Source of the DNA: Cenococcum geophilum 1.58
Lineage: Eukaryota; Ascomycota; Dothideomycetes; Gloniales; Gloniaceae
Direction: 5' to 3'
NCBI GenBank assembly: GCA_001692895.1
Contig: KV748193.1
Coordinates: forward strand, 806,001 to 870,000
DNA length: 64,000 nucleotides
Below the pieces are notes generated by a model that made no database searches, was not told where the DNA came from, and saw only the letters and a list, made by a program, of their open reading frames with translations. Below are positions 22,190-34,780 of the stretch, in pieces. The translations under genes were made by a program, and so were the position numbers. The first letter of the stretch is position 1; every line of letters starts with the position of its first letter.

Positions 22190-23636
22190 ACGCGTACCTC
22201 GCGCGTATACGAAATAGCAAAGGGCGGTATTACTAGTGGGAAAGTATTATCTTAATAGGGTTTAGACAAATAACCTCTAACAGACCTAAAAAAAATAAAA
22301 ACTTTAGCTAGATACCATAGTAGTAAATTTTAAAATTAATTAAAGTTAATTTATTAAGTACTTACCCTACCAATTTAGTATAATATTTTATTATGCCTCT
22401 ATATTAAGCCTATTTATAAGTTTATTATAGTATTTCCTATAAGGCTTTATAATATATTTACTACTAAGTTATAATATATAAAAACCCTAATGTAATAAAC
22501 TCGCTAGAGATACGCTATACAAAAACTTAATTAAAAAAAATACTTTTAGGAAATTACTAATAGACTAGTAATAATACTAGAGATAAAGCTAAAGGACATT
22601 TAGGGGATTCTAAGCAACTGCTTAAAAAAGTACTACCTAAAAACCTAGCCCTATAAACACGTTCGGCATAAATGGTTACTAAAGGTGGTATAGCTACTTG
22701 CAGGTATAAAATAGGTATAAGATAGTATAGTGTAATAGGCGAGGCCTACTACTATTAGAGCTATAACGCCCTAAAGAATAGGCTTAAGAAGATAATATAG
22801 AAGGAGAATAGAAATAGCTAGCGCTAATTCCTAAAGGAAATTACCTTAGATCCTACTAAACCATATAATTAGGGCCTTTAGTATATATTAAAGTAGTAAT
22901 AAAGAGCCATAGGGGAAACGCTAGGAGACCCTTACTTATCTATGCTCCGCTAGATAGAATAAAACTAGTATATAAATAACAATAGGGAAAAATAAAAATA
23001 CTAGTAGAGAGATTTGTTTTTAGATATATACTAAGCAAACTTATAGGATATTAGTAGTTAAAACTACCCCTAACCTCTAAAGATAAGCTAGATAAACTCT
23101 TTAAAAGAAATAAAGGATACTATATAGAAACTCTTTATTAGTAAAACGGTAGAACTAAATAGAATCCTAAATAAGGTAATTAAAGCTATATTAAAAGCTG
23201 TAATAATACTATTAGCCAATACCGTAACTATCTACCTCTTTAAATGTAAGCTATTAAAATACTATAGAGAAATAATTATAGTTATTCTATAAAAGGTAAA
23301 TAAAAAGGACTACTCCGTACGAGGAAGCTATTAACTAATCGCCCTTAAAAATATATTAGAAAAGATAGTTATAAAATATATATAAGAAGCCGTAAAGGAG
23401 TACGAACTACTGCCGTAGATATAAATAGGCGTAAAAAAGAAATAATTAATCCTTTTAACTCTCTCCCTAATTACCTTAAGTGTATAGGCAGCGTGGTAAG
23501 CCTGCCTAGGCTATATAATATCTATATTAAGCCTAAATATAAGCGGAGCCTTTAACTATATATTATATAAGAGACTTCTATAGATCTTAAGAAAGAAGGG
23601 CCTATTAAACTAAATAATTAAGTTTACTTAAGCCTT
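22190..23636 (+). mobile_element. LINE A, 5' part (Tad-like LINE, degraded)
   Basis: The frame runs from the segment after an endonuclease (from about 22560) into reverse transcriptase. Legible text near 23280-23400 includes KKDYS-RG-Y-LIALKNILEKI and EAVKEYELLP; near 23410-23620 it continues with the LTLSLI, SGAFNYIS and RLLWILRKKGL blocks, which correspond to RT motifs 1 to 4 of Tad-type LINEs. Text breaks off after KFT-AF at 23636, exactly where LINE B begins, and resumes at 31684. The extreme 5' end is not identified. Very heavily RIP-mutated, so older than LINE B. Confidence 0.75.
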
Positions 23637-23937
23637 TTTTTTTTATTTTTTTAGGTCCATTGTATTATACTACGTACAATACTGCGCATGCAGCCTCTAG
23701 GCTATGGCGCTATAGCTCTATATATATAAATCCTTCTCAGGCAGCTTAACATATACTAGTAACTATGTCCTAGTAGTTTATAGCTACTTAGTAAAAATAC
23801 TAGGTTACTAATAGCTATTAGGTAATAAGAAAACAATAGAAAAGATTCTAAAAAAAATAAGAAATCCTAACGCCTGTCCCTGTCCTTTTGTAAATTATTT
23901 CTGTCCTTTTGCTCCCTATTATCTATCTACTAGAAGC

Positions 23938-26900
23938 CTAGTAGGAGTTACCTCCTTCTAAAGATCCTACTGCTATTAGCCACTTTCTAGTAGCTATTCC
24001 TGTCCTATCTAGGAATAGAAAAAGAGCTTCTCTTCCTTTCTTTGTGCAAAATAACTTCTTTAGAGAGAGAGAAGAGCCTAGTTGCCTTTGTATATTCTTT
24101 CTCTCTTCTTTATATAGGCTGCAGTCTAGTAGTAGGTGCTTAGGGGTTTGTANAGCAGTACATTCTCTAAAGCATCTACCTTCTTTGTCCTTTCCTATTG
24201 TTCTANAGNAGGATTTAAAGAAACCCTTTCCTAGTTTTAGCTGGAAGAAAGCTNATTGTAGCTTTTTAGGATATCTATCCTTAGGTGCTTTAAGAGAAAA
24301 GGAATAGCTTCCTTTACAGATCCTAGTATAGTGTTTTCCTTTATTTTTGTTCTGTTACCAATTGTTTTTCCACTATTCTAGTATCTTTTCTCTTGCTACT
24401 CTCCCTATATAGGATAAAGAAGTATAAGAAGACNTTATTTTTCTTCTAGAGAGACCCTTTTTAGCTAGTTTATCTNCTATTTCGTTTCNATANATTCCTA
24501 AGTGGCTAGGNACCCAATAGAAGTTAATAGAGATACCTTTACTAGCTAAATAGGAGCAGCTTTGCGTAATTTTAAAGACTAGTTCTTGCCCTCCTGTAAA
24601 AGAATTTAGTTATAATCTTTTAATAGCCACCTGGCTATCTATAAAGATATAAACCTTTTTCTCTTCTAGTCTTTGTTGCTTTAGGTGTTCTAGGGCCCTA
24701 TAGACTGCGTAGAGCTCTGCGTNNATAATTTCNATATAGGGTCCTAGGTTCCAATTTNTTGCATATTTAATCCTATTTCTCTCTCCTATTTTNNATACGG
24801 CTGCCGCACTTAATTTGCTATCTTTAGAGCCATCTATATAGTATATATCTACTAAATCCCACTCTAGGGAATCTTGTAGATTTTCTACTAGCCTTAGATG
24901 TTCTTGTGCAGCTTCTTCCTTACTACCTTTTGAGATAGAAAAGAATGCAGAAATAGGAAGAGACTACGGTTTTTGCCAGTCTAGAGAGATTCTCTCTATT
25001 TTCCAGTTTTAAATTAGCTGCTGAACTCTAGAAGTTAGAGATAGTAGCTATATTTTTAGCTGTAAGAGGTGCTTTATAGTAGAGTTTTTAGGGCTAGAGT
25101 TAGAGCTTAAGCTAGCTGCTAGTTCGTCCTTATCTTTATTAACCTCTTCTATATAGACCTTCTTAATTACGTGGTTTTCCTTAAATTTTAGGATCCTTAG
25201 TGCATAGCTATTGCAAAGCCTTTTAAATCTAATTCTAGGAGGAGGAATAGAAGCTTCAATCTCCATAGCCTGGCTAGGAGATCCTCTAAACGCTCCTAAA
25301 ACTAGTTTTAGGGCCTCATTTTATAGAGCTTAGTACCTAGCTAGTAGGTAATCTCTAGATTTGCTTTTCCACTAGCATTGTATTCTATAGTCTGCTATAG
25401 TAGTAATATAAGCTATATAGAGCTGCCGTAGGGCTTGTAGAGATAGACCTCTTTATATATTTCCTAGTCTTCTAATTAAATAGAAGGCCTCTTTTACCTT
25501 AGAGATTCTTATTTCTACATATTATTTAAAAGTAAGCTTAGAGTCTAGAAATACCCCTAGCCACCTAACTAGGGGTTTAGGGGATATTTCTACGTCTCCT
25601 AGCTTTAGCCCTTCTTCTATAGTAGTACGTTTACTATAGAAGTGTATAAGATCTATCTTACTAATATTAAAGCTAATAGCCGCTTCCTTAGCTCTAGATA
25701 TTAACTCTAGCGCTATTCCCTTTAGCTTTTTGCAATTAGATTTAGCCGAATTTAAAGTAACCGTAATTGCAAAATCGTCCATATAGCTAAGGGAATAAGC
25801 TCCTTCTATCTCTAGCCTGCAGATATTACGTATATATAGTAGGAATAAAATAGGGGATATAGGTAAACCTTATGGTATCCCTGTTTCTATTTCTACTTTT
25901 TCTTATATTTACCTATTAAAGGAGAGCTGTAGCTTTCTATTGCTAACAAAGGTAGCTACCTATTATGTAAACGCTATAGGTAGTCTTAGTTCCTTATAGA
26001 CCGATTAAAGTTAGTTTGCAGAAACATGGTCAAAGGCCCCTTTTACGTCTAGAAATAATGTAGTAGCTATCCTTTGTCTGGCTTTTTTCCTATTATTTTT
26101 TAATTGGATATTATTTAGGAGTAGTAAAACTGCGTTAATTGCGGACCGCTATCTTCTTCCTCCTAGTTGTGTCTCTTGTAGTAGGCTAGTAGTACTAGCT
26201 AGATATCCTAATCTAGTAGTAAAGATCTTCTCTAGAGTCTTTCCTAGGCAGTTTAATAAGAAGATAATTCTATATAACTTTGGTAGAGAATAGTCCTCCT
26301 TATTTGCTTTAGGGAGAATAACTCCTTAAGCTTCTCTCTAGACTTTTAGTTGATAGCTTAGGGTAAATAGGATCCTATAGATTCTATATAGAAGATCTTC
26401 TATAATAGGGTAGGCCTTTTATAGAATTGCAAAGGATAGCTTATCTAGCCCTAGGGCTTTTTTACTAGAGCTAGAGAAGATTGCTTATTTGACTTCTATT
26501 TTCTCTAGTTCTAGCCATTCCCATTTACTATCTATAGTATAGTCCTTCCACTCTATAGGGCTAGTGGAAGGGGGTTTAGGGAATAGAGTAGTTAAAAAAG
26601 CTTTACACTAATCCTTAAAGCTCTCTACTAATCTAGTAGTCCCATCCTTACTATACTGTAGACTAGGGATTATTTGCAGCGTTTTCTCCTTTGTGTATTT
26701 TAGGGCAGTAAAGACCTCTTTTCCTTATGCTTTTTTTTAGGAAACTATTCCAGTAGCTAGTTTTAGCTTCTCTTATTATATAAAAGTATTGATTTTTGGC
26801 TTCTTTATAGGCTTCTAGTCTAGAGCTTCTAGTAGGTTGTTCTTCTTAAAGCCTTTCTAGTTTTGCCATTTTTTTCTTTTCTGTAGAAGCTCTTTATTCC

Positions 26901-28026
26901 ACCATAGTTTAGAGAATTCGCAGGTTCTAGATTTAGGGATAGCTTTCTCAGCTGCTAGCTTTATATAACTAGTAAGATCTACTACTAGGTCATCTACTTA
27001 TATACTTAAGCTCCTATCCCTATTTCTATATAATTCCTCTATAGAAGCTAGGGGGCCTTTTTCTCTTATCTCTATATAGGGGTTTTCTCCTACTAGTTCT
27101 TCTAGAGCTAGAACCTTTGCTTCTAGTTCTAGTTCCTAAACTAGCTCTACTAACAAAGTAGAAAAGAGCTCCCAATTTGCCTTTTTTATATAGAAAGAGG
27201 TATCTTAAAGGGGGTTTAGGTATCTTTACGCCTCTCTAGTAAATAAAGAGAAGGCTATATTTTTGTGGTCTAATCCTATTTCTTCTATTATAGTCTAATT
27301 GTCCCAGGTATTTTCTTAGAAGTTTCCTAAGTAAAAGGCTAGGTCTATAATAGACTTTTCCCTTATATTAGATCTATAAAAGGTCCCTTCTTACTTATCT
27401 AAATTTAGTAGTTAGCAGTTATATTTGTTTAGCCAGTCTACTAGTTCTTCGGCTTCCCTAGTTGGATTTCTAGCTAGTGCGTTCCACCTTATATGGTATA
27501 AGTTATAGTCTCCTATTAGTGCGAAGGGGAGGTCTATTTCTCGTTCTAGAATGGCCCTAAAGATAGTAGATGTACTATTTCTTTAGGTTCTAGAGTTCTC
27601 GTCTAGCTGTCTCTCATTATAGATATTAACCAATAAAAATCTTTCAAATTGGCCATAGATTTCTAATGCTATAATATCTGTATCTTTGCAGATATCCTCC
27701 CTATTTCTATATTGTAGAAAGCTAAAGCTAGTCTTTCTTATATAGATAGCTACTTTAGGGCGAATAGCTAAATTGTTAGGGAGGATAAGGTTAAATATAG
27801 GGTGCGGAATAGAGAAGTAGGATTCTTTTTGTCTATCTTTCTAGGTACTAGGTTCTTATACTAGGATAATATCCGTTTTTCTTCTAAATCCTATTTCTAG
27901 TAGGGTTTGCTATACTTCTTGTCTTTTTCCTACATTATGTTATATAAAGGAGATCTCTCCTCTAGCTTTAGAAGCTAGGGAGATTTCTTCTTCTTCCTAT
28001 ATATTACCTTCTAAGCTTATACTCAT
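23938..28026 (-). pseudogene. LINE B ORF2 (endonuclease, reverse transcriptase, RNase H)
   Basis: Starts at ATG 28026 (MSISLEG) and runs about 1,360 codons to the stop at 23938-23940. The apurinic-type endonuclease is at about 27950-27200 (HNVGKRQEV, DIILVQEPS, IGDYNLYHIRWN). The reverse transcriptase is at about 26500-25500 (GAFDHVSANQL, GIP-GLPISPILFLLY, YMDDFAIT, then PLVRWLGVFLDSKLTFK). RNase H is at about 24840-24480 (YYIDGSKDSKL, AELYAVYRALE, FIDSQVAIKRL, YWVPSHLGI). The product nicks target DNA and copies the element RNA there. Motif residues are largely in place, but in-frame TAA/TAG codons are scattered along its length. Undetermined bases fall in the RNase H part. Best-preserved mobile coding sequence in the window. 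Confidence 0.8.
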
Positions 28027-29268
28027 TAATATACTAGCTTAGCTACTTTAAGAGACTCGCAGTCTTTACTATTAGCAAAGTGTTTTTCTTTACAGTTAAT
28101 GCAAAGAGGGGTAGTATGCTCGCAAGGTCTACCTATTATATTGCAGCTAGAACAGGAGTGGTCTTTAGATAGGTGTGCTACTACACAAAACCGATAGGCC
28201 CTTGTAGAGCATCTATCTCCTATATGGCCAAATTTTTGGCAGCTAGTACATTGTGTAGTAGGAGAGACTTCTAGGTATTTAACTACCTTAGTAGCTACCC
28301 CTGCAATTAGGATTTCCTTCTATTTAAGAATTTCCTATCTTTTCTTCTTATTTTCTATAGCGAAGACTATAGAGCCAAATCTGGTTTGTAGATTATGTCT
28401 TTTTTCCCTAGATAAAATCCACTTAGGTAGTCCCTGTATCCTAATAGGGTTAAAGGTCTCTATTTTTTCCTTTAGAAGTTTAGAACCTTCTAGTCCTAAA
28501 AAGGGGGTAATAGGGACACTATATGCTACCACCTGAACCTAGGGCTCTAGTTTTTATTCTCTTTTAAAAGAGAAGCAGCTAGACCAGATTTCCTTATATT
28601 TAACTAGAAAGTCTACATTATATTCTTTTATAGTCGTAAGGAGAATATTTTGTTTTTCTTTGGTTCTAGCTATAGAAGCTATAACTAGCTTTTCTATTTA
28701 CATCTTAGATGTAAATAGTTTATTAACTTTGTTTTATATAGAGAAGATATCTAGAGGTTGGTCCTTTTGGTCTTTGTCTATAACTAGGACTAGTCTCCTT
28801 TCTTACAGCTACTTTTTTTTCCCTAGTAGAAGTATGGCTTGTAGAACTTGTAGTGCTACTAGCTACCTTACTGGTAGGGGGAACTGAGGAGGTAGAAGGT
28901 AGAGAAGAAGAAGAAGAAGAAGAAGAAGAAGAAGAAGAAGAGAAGGAGAATAACAAAGACGGAGGAGTAAACGTAGACGAAGAGAGGCCCTTCTTTAGCT
29001 TTTCCGCGTAGGTTTTAGGGGCTACCTCCTTCTGGAGGGCTCTTACTTCTTCTATAAGTCCTTTTAGGATATCTGTCTCCTGTTTTTTTTTCTCTCTTTC
29101 TTTTATAGAAGGATTTTCTCCTACTATAATTCTTTGTACGTCGTCCCTTATTTGTTTAACCTATTCTTTACTTTCTCCTTCTAGCCTTATATAAGCCTGG
29201 GTTAGGCTTTTTAGGGCCTTTTATAGGTGTTATTTTGGAGAAAGAGAGGGAAAACTTAGACTAGCCAT
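28026..29268 (-). pseudogene. LINE B ORF1 (gag-like, CCHC zinc knuckles)
   Basis: The chosen start is ATG at 29268 (MASLSFPSLSPK); an in-phase acidic segment (EISDDEFLSTFSSSPPSSP) further upstream at about 29480 could be an alternative N-terminus. Domains in order: a helical N-terminal part (about 29200-29050); a Ser run encoded by a GAA/TTC microsatellite (28905-28945); a basic region; an RNA-binding-like part with VPITPFLGLEGSKLLKEKI (about 28500); then a zinc-knuckle array at 28260-28080 with CTSCQKFGHIGDRC, followed by further Cys/His pairs (CVVAHLSKDHSCSSC, CINCKEKHFANSKDC). Such proteins bind the element RNA. The reading ends in TAATGA, overlapping the ORF2 start. A few stops break it. 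Confidence 0.75.
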
Positions 29269-30170
29269 CCTATACCTAGCTTATGCTATATTTCTTTTTA
29301 AGTTTTAGTTACCCTTTTTAGGGGACAATAGGGGGTGGCTTCTTTTTCTTCTATTCTCTTTTATAAGAGCTAGAGACGGTTTATCTACTTCTTCTACCTC
29401 TATGTCTTTCCTAGATAGGCAGGGGGAAGACGGAGGAGAAGAAGAAAAAGTAGATAAAAATTCGTCATCACTTATCTCTATAGGAGGCTTTATTTTAGGC
29501 TTAGTAGCCTTTACTATTTCGTATCTTGTAGCTTATAGCTTATAGCTTATAGGGGGGGTTTCCTAGTTTTTTCAATAGATAATAACCTCCTTAGGTCTCT
29601 TATCTCCTTTAACAGAGGTGAAAAACTAGGTAAAAAGCCTTCCTAGTTTTTACTATCCTTTTTTATCCTTTTTCCTTACTAACCCTACNAGAGAGTTTCT
29701 GGGGAAATTAGACTAAAAGGTAGTAGAAAAACCAGGTAAAAAAGACTATAGTAGTTATTTTCTTCTCTATTAGAAGTAGAAAAAACTGCTAGAAAAAATA
29801 ACTTATTAGGCTTTTACTAGCAGAAAAGCCAGAAAAGGCAATCCTTCTCTTACTAAGGAAAATCTGACTAAAGGAGATATAGAAAAAGTACCTACACCCC
29901 CTATTTTATAGTTTTAGTGTTCCTATCCCTATCCTACCTATTTCGCTTATAAGCTAGGACCACCCCTAAGAAAAATTTTCTCTTAGGAAAAGGGGTTAAA
30001 AGGCGAATAAATCCACCTCTAGCTCGCTAGGCAGTAGGAATTAGGTCTTAAGAGTTGGAAAATTGATTGTTTTTGGTAGAGAGATAAGTATGCGTAAGTT
30101 TTGAAGTGCGGCGCTACCTTTTAGTAAGGTTGCATGTGTGGTGTTTTTTTTACTACTTAAGCCTTCCTTA

Positions 30171-31681
30171 GAGGTGCCGACGGGCTCGTGCACGCTACGG
30201 GCTTATGCACGATATTCTTACCCTAACAAAACCTAACCGCACAACAACGCCTTAATAGATTTAGCTAAAATTTTAGTATGTTATTAGTATATATACTAAG
30301 AGCCTACTTTTAAAATTTTATAAGAAAGTTATTAGTATTTAAATTATAAAATTAAAAACCCTTTTAATATAAGATATTTAGATATATTAACTATTTAGTA
30401 AGCTAAATCTTTAGTATAATAGTCTTTATATATATTACTATCTATAATATATAAAATAATAGTTATAATATATCTAAATAGTTAAGAAAAAGAAGTTCAA
30501 ATAAGAAGAGTTTTAAGTTATTTTTATAATAGCTTAATATATTAATTAATATAGATTTCTAAAGTATAAAAGCTAATATATATATACTATATACTGTATT
30601 AACGTAGTATTAAATATTTTTATAAGGGTATTTATATTATATTATATAAATACCTTTAAAAAATCTACTTTATTTACTTTATTCTTTTATATTTATAATA
30701 AGGTAATATAATAAAATAATTTAGAGTTTTTTTTAAATATAATTAAGCTTTATATATAATTATACTATATAGTATAGTTTATAGAGCTATATATATATTA
30801 TGTACTTATATTTTTATATTTTATATTATTATACTATAATATATATAATTAATTAGTAATTTAGTATACTTTTATATAAATTTAATATTTGCTATAGTGT
30901 CTAAATATGCTTAGCTGATATTATAAATACTAATATATAATATATTTACTATATTTCTAATACTTTAATATTTTAATTTTATTAGTATAAATTAAAATAT
31001 TAAAATATATAAAACATAGCTATTTATTACTATACTAAAATATATTATATTAACATATAGGTTTATGATATTTATATATTAAAGTTTTAAATAAATAATA
31101 TTATAAATTAAGCTATAAATCTAAGGTTAATCTATATTTAAATACTTTTTAATAAGGCTTATAACTTTATTAATAGTTTATATTTTATAATAAAATTNAC
31201 TTTTATTTAATTTTAATATATTAAAGTAAAATATATCTAATTTTCAGCTAAATCTATTANGGTNTTATTGTATAGTTAGGTTTTATTAGGGTAAGGATAG
31301 TATACCTAAGGTAGTAGCATTCCTAAGCCTATAGGTACTTCTACAGCTTAAAGTAGAGTNAAGATTAATGCAGAAAANGNAGAAAATTAAGTAGGTTGTA
31401 TTTACTATTCTAAAGGAGGNTTTTATTGAGGAGGAGTATAAGGTGGAGGATAGGATTATAAAGCCGGCCTCCAGCCAGCCTTAACGAATGCACAACCCCC
31501 CCAAATGGCACGGCGACTCTGTAATCACGATAGAATAAAAGCATAACACCAAAAGNCTCTTNGATTTTAATTTAGTAGAAATCTATAAATATTTGGTGGA
31601 GCTGTGAGTTTTTAAAGTTGGTGATAATGCGTGATCAAATCGTGCACGAGCCCGTAGCGTGCACGAGACCGTCGGCACCTC
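30171..31681. mobile_element. Non-autonomous TA-flanked DNA transposon, 1.5 kb
   Basis: The left end gaggtgccgacgggctcgtg is matched by the right end in reverse complement (gaggtgccgacggtctcgtg), and pairing continues for about 45 bp (cacgctacgggct). TA stands outside both ends (30169-30170 and 31682-31683). A second inner pairing links 30212-30275 with about 31238-31300 (ttaccctaa-aaaacctaa). The interior (30280-31240) is over 80 percent A+T with no coding frame; 31300-31640 is a distinct, GC-richer block. Size and TA target suggest a Tc1/mariner-related non-autonomous element. It lies in LINE A, 5 bp from the LINE B target duplication. Several N bases occur at its right side. Confidence 0.8.
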
Positions 31682-31683
31682 TA

Positions 31684-33455
31684 TAGGGTAAACTACTAAA
31701 ATAGTATTTAAGGGCTATAAAAGTAAAATAATACTAATACCTACAGGTATCCTATAAGGATTACCCCTGTTCCTATTACTATTCCTATTTTTTATATCTA
31801 AGCTGCTAGAGATATTTAATAATAACCAAGAAATAATAGCCCTAGAATTTATAGATAATATAAACCTAATTATATAGGGAGATATAGTAGTAGAAAGCTA
31901 TATAAGGCTAAACTAGGTATATAATAGGTATATTATATAGGCAAAACAATATAGCGTTAAATTTATACTAGATAAATACTAGCTAATCCACTTTATAGGA
32001 AAAAGAAGGGTAAGTAATAACCTAGTATTAATAGTAAGTATTTAGAGCTATAAAGTAAAACTAGAAGCTACCCTTAAGGTCCTAGGGGTATAGGTAGACG
32101 CTAAACTAAACTAGAATATATATATTTTATAGGTAACTTATAGGGGGGGTAGCTGTATTTATGGCCGTATTATAAATTATAGCCTTAACCTAAAGACCCT
32201 CTTTTAAATATATACAACTACTATATATAGTAGTAGTAAGGATAAGAATACTATATAACGCCTAGATCTAGGGCATAGAACTAAATAGTAAACTACTAGT
32301 AAAAAGCTTCTTAGCGCCGCTAGAGAAGCTTTAAAACTAATACCTATATAGAATTATAGAGGCCTATAAAGGACGCTATATACTATAATAAAATGTAAAG
32401 TAGTAGTACTGCTGTTAAATATATATATATAAGCAACTATTATATAGAGAGTATCTATAGTATAAGGCTACCTAGTATAAAAGAAGATATACTAAATATT
32501 AGAGCGTATATAAGGAGTAAGGGCCCCCTAAAGGGGCACTACGCCTAAGCCTATAAGCTAAGAAGCCCTCTACCTATAAGTAGTAAAGGGAGAATAGGAA
32601 ATATAAAAGCTATTATAATACTAAGTAGAGACCTAGCGCTATACTAATAAAGTACTACTATAGTAATAGAGGATAGGGGATTACTAGTATAAGTAGAGAT
32701 CTACTATATATACCGCAAGATAGATAGATATTAAGTAAAAATAACGCTAGAAAAAGGCAGTAAAGGAATAAAAAGTAACTACACAGAGTACCCTATAGAT
32801 AATACTAACTCACCCTATATATAAAGGATAAATAAAGGTAAAATCTATAGCTACCTTTCTACTATATATAGAGGTTCTAAAACTAAATATATAGCTAATA
32901 AGCATCTATATCCTAAATACTATACTATACTATATATGCGGATAGCCTATATAGTTAGTACGCTATATAATACTCTTCTATAACTAGTATATAGTAAAAG
33001 ACTAGCTATTTAATAGGGTAGGTATAAAAAATATTTTTTATATACTTTTTATAAGTAGGGGCCTATATATAGTAGTATAATAGCTTATAGGTTAAAAAGT
33101 CCTTTAGTAGTTTTAAATAGTATATAAGATCTAATAACAGGATATAGAAGAATATACCCCCTTTTGGCCTCTTAGGGACTAAATACCCCTACGGAGCTGA
33201 AGGTAGTATATAAATAAATAACTAAACCCTTTCACTACCCCCTAGACCTTTTAAAATACCCTAAAAGTATAGCATAGAAGGTAGATATAAAATAAAGGTA
33301 AAGAGGCTAGGTATAGGCGAAGTATATAAGACTAGTTAAAAGGATATACCTAGTCCTTTACTAGGGATTTTTCCTATAAATAGAAGGTAGAAGCCTATAT
33401 AGACTTAAAAAGGAACTAAATTAGGTAATTAATAGAATTAATAATAATAATAATT
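31684..33455 (+). mobile_element. LINE A, 3' part
   Basis: The RT frame of LINE A resumes just after the TA-flanked element: GYKSKIILIPTGIL-GLPLF and FIDNINLII (the active-site block, about 31845-31875, with the second Asp read as Asn), then KYQLIHFIGKRR and LKVLGVQVDAKLN (about 31980-32110). A further decayed frame follows to about 33250. The 3' untranslated part (33240-33430) contains an imperfect hairpin (cctagtcctttactagg) and ends in an AAT-rich tail at 33430-33455. It is heavily mutated. Confidence 0.75.
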
Positions 33456-33984
33456 ATATTATACTACCTAAAGTAGCATTTATAATATCCTTATAGCCTA
33501 TAGGCTTAGGATTAACTAAAATACTAATATAGCAAGTAACGGCTTAGGCTAAGGGGAAAAACATTAATTAATACTAGTCGAGTAGTAATAAAAGTATAAC
33601 TTAATATAATTGGAGTAATAAAGACAAAATTATTATTAATTAAAAAATTAATAGGATAAAGTTTAAACTTAAAAAATTTCTATTATAAATAAGATTTAAA
33701 GTTACTTAAAAGGGAACTAAATTTAAAATATTAGTGGACTAAGTTATTTATATAAATAATCTTAACAAGCAAAGTATTAAAATAGTTTAAATTTTACCTT
33801 ATAAAAATATAAACAATAGTGTGGTAATTACTAATTTTAAAGTTAGATATATAATTATAAGCTAAGAAGAATTTATAAATTAACTTATTTAAATATATAG
33901 ACATCTTAAAGTAACTATAATAGTAGATAATAAGCTTAATAAACTATTATAATATAATATAATATTATTTATTCTATTTATTGC
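33456..33984. other. AT-rich spacer between two LINE A tails
   Basis: About 75 percent A+T, Lys/Asn/Ile-rich decayed frame on the plus strand, no recognisable family. It lies between two LINE A 3' ends pointing at each other and may be the remains of the target sequence. Confidence 0.4.
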
Positions 33985-34262
33985 CCGATTTCGTCTCTTT
34001 CTAGGCCTATATAGGCTTCTACAGTTTTATTTATAGGAAAAATCCCTAGTAAGGGAAAACCCTAGGTATAACCTAGTTAGTCTTATATACTCTACCTTCG
34101 CTTAACCTATTTACTTTTATAATATATCTACCTTTTATACTATACTTTTAAGGTATTTTAGGAGGTCTAGGGAGTAGTAGAAGGATTTGTTAATTCGCCT
34201 ATATATTACCTTTAACTTAGTAGGGGTATAACGGGACTAGCCTAGTTATAGTAGGAATGTCT
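33985..34262 (-). mobile_element. LINE A 3' tail, inverted, 5'-truncated copy
   Basis: The reverse complement matches 33130-33440 of LINE A: the ccctagacct-ttaaaatacc block, the ataagact-actag hairpin region, gggatttttcctataaata and gaagcctatatag. Only the last 280 bp are present, as in abortive target-primed insertions. Together with the LINE A end it forms an inverted repeat around a 530-bp spacer. Confidence 0.75.
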
Positions 34263-34269
34263 TAATAAA

Positions 34270-34780
34270 ACACTTAATAAATAAAACCCGACACTTTAAC
34301 CGAATTCTGCCAAATTTTACTAGCTTAAATGACTTCTATAAAGTTCTTCTAGATTAATTAATTCTACTACAGTCCGTTAAAGACTATGTGCATATATCCG
34401 TACATATTAACCGCTAAGACCCCTAACTATTTAATTATAAAACCCTTGCATTATTCTTTTCTTTTGTTTATATAATATCTTATTCTCTATAAGAGCTATA
34501 CCCCTAGATTTAGATATAATTTATATTATTCCTTTAAATATGCTTCAAAGCTTCTTTACGCCCTTATATTACGTTATATCTATATAACTACTATTAAAAT
34601 AGTAAACAAACTTAACCCCCCTATAATAGCTATAAGTATTATAGCCCTAGTTAGAGAATAGTTAACTATAATATAACAGTCCTTTATAAATGCCTTGGCT
34701 TAGTAATAGGATGTGTTAAAAGTCTATTACTAATAATTAATTAGAGCAATCTATAAAGAACTTTATAATATAAAGCACTT
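34270..34780 (+). mobile_element. Ty3/gypsy fossil, left piece (LTR/leader and gag start)
   Basis: Leader with the attctgccaaattttactagc word shared with other gypsy pieces here (about 19080 and 37885), then a gag-type frame from about 34580. It is cut at 34780 by LINE C. Broken in many places and heavily RIP-mutated, so old. Confidence 0.5.

Larger units (their letters stand above)
23637..30153 (-). mobile_element. LINE B, full-length Tad-like LINE with poly-A and 12-bp TSD
   Basis: The 12-mer tacttaagcctt stands at 23625-23636 and 30154-30165. On the minus strand the element starts at 30153 with an ordinary-composition leader and ends at 23637 in an A-rich tail (poly-T on the plus strand, 23637-23652). 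At 6,517 bp it carries ORF1 (gag-like, CCHC) and ORF2 (endonuclease, reverse transcriptase, RNase H). It has moderate RIP: stops are TAA/TAG at likely Gln codons, yet long frames survive. Single N bases are scattered at 24153-24795 and 29690. A hairpin lies in its leader at about 29963-29998 (cccctaag...cttagg...gggg). It inserted into the RT region of LINE A. Confidence 0.85.
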
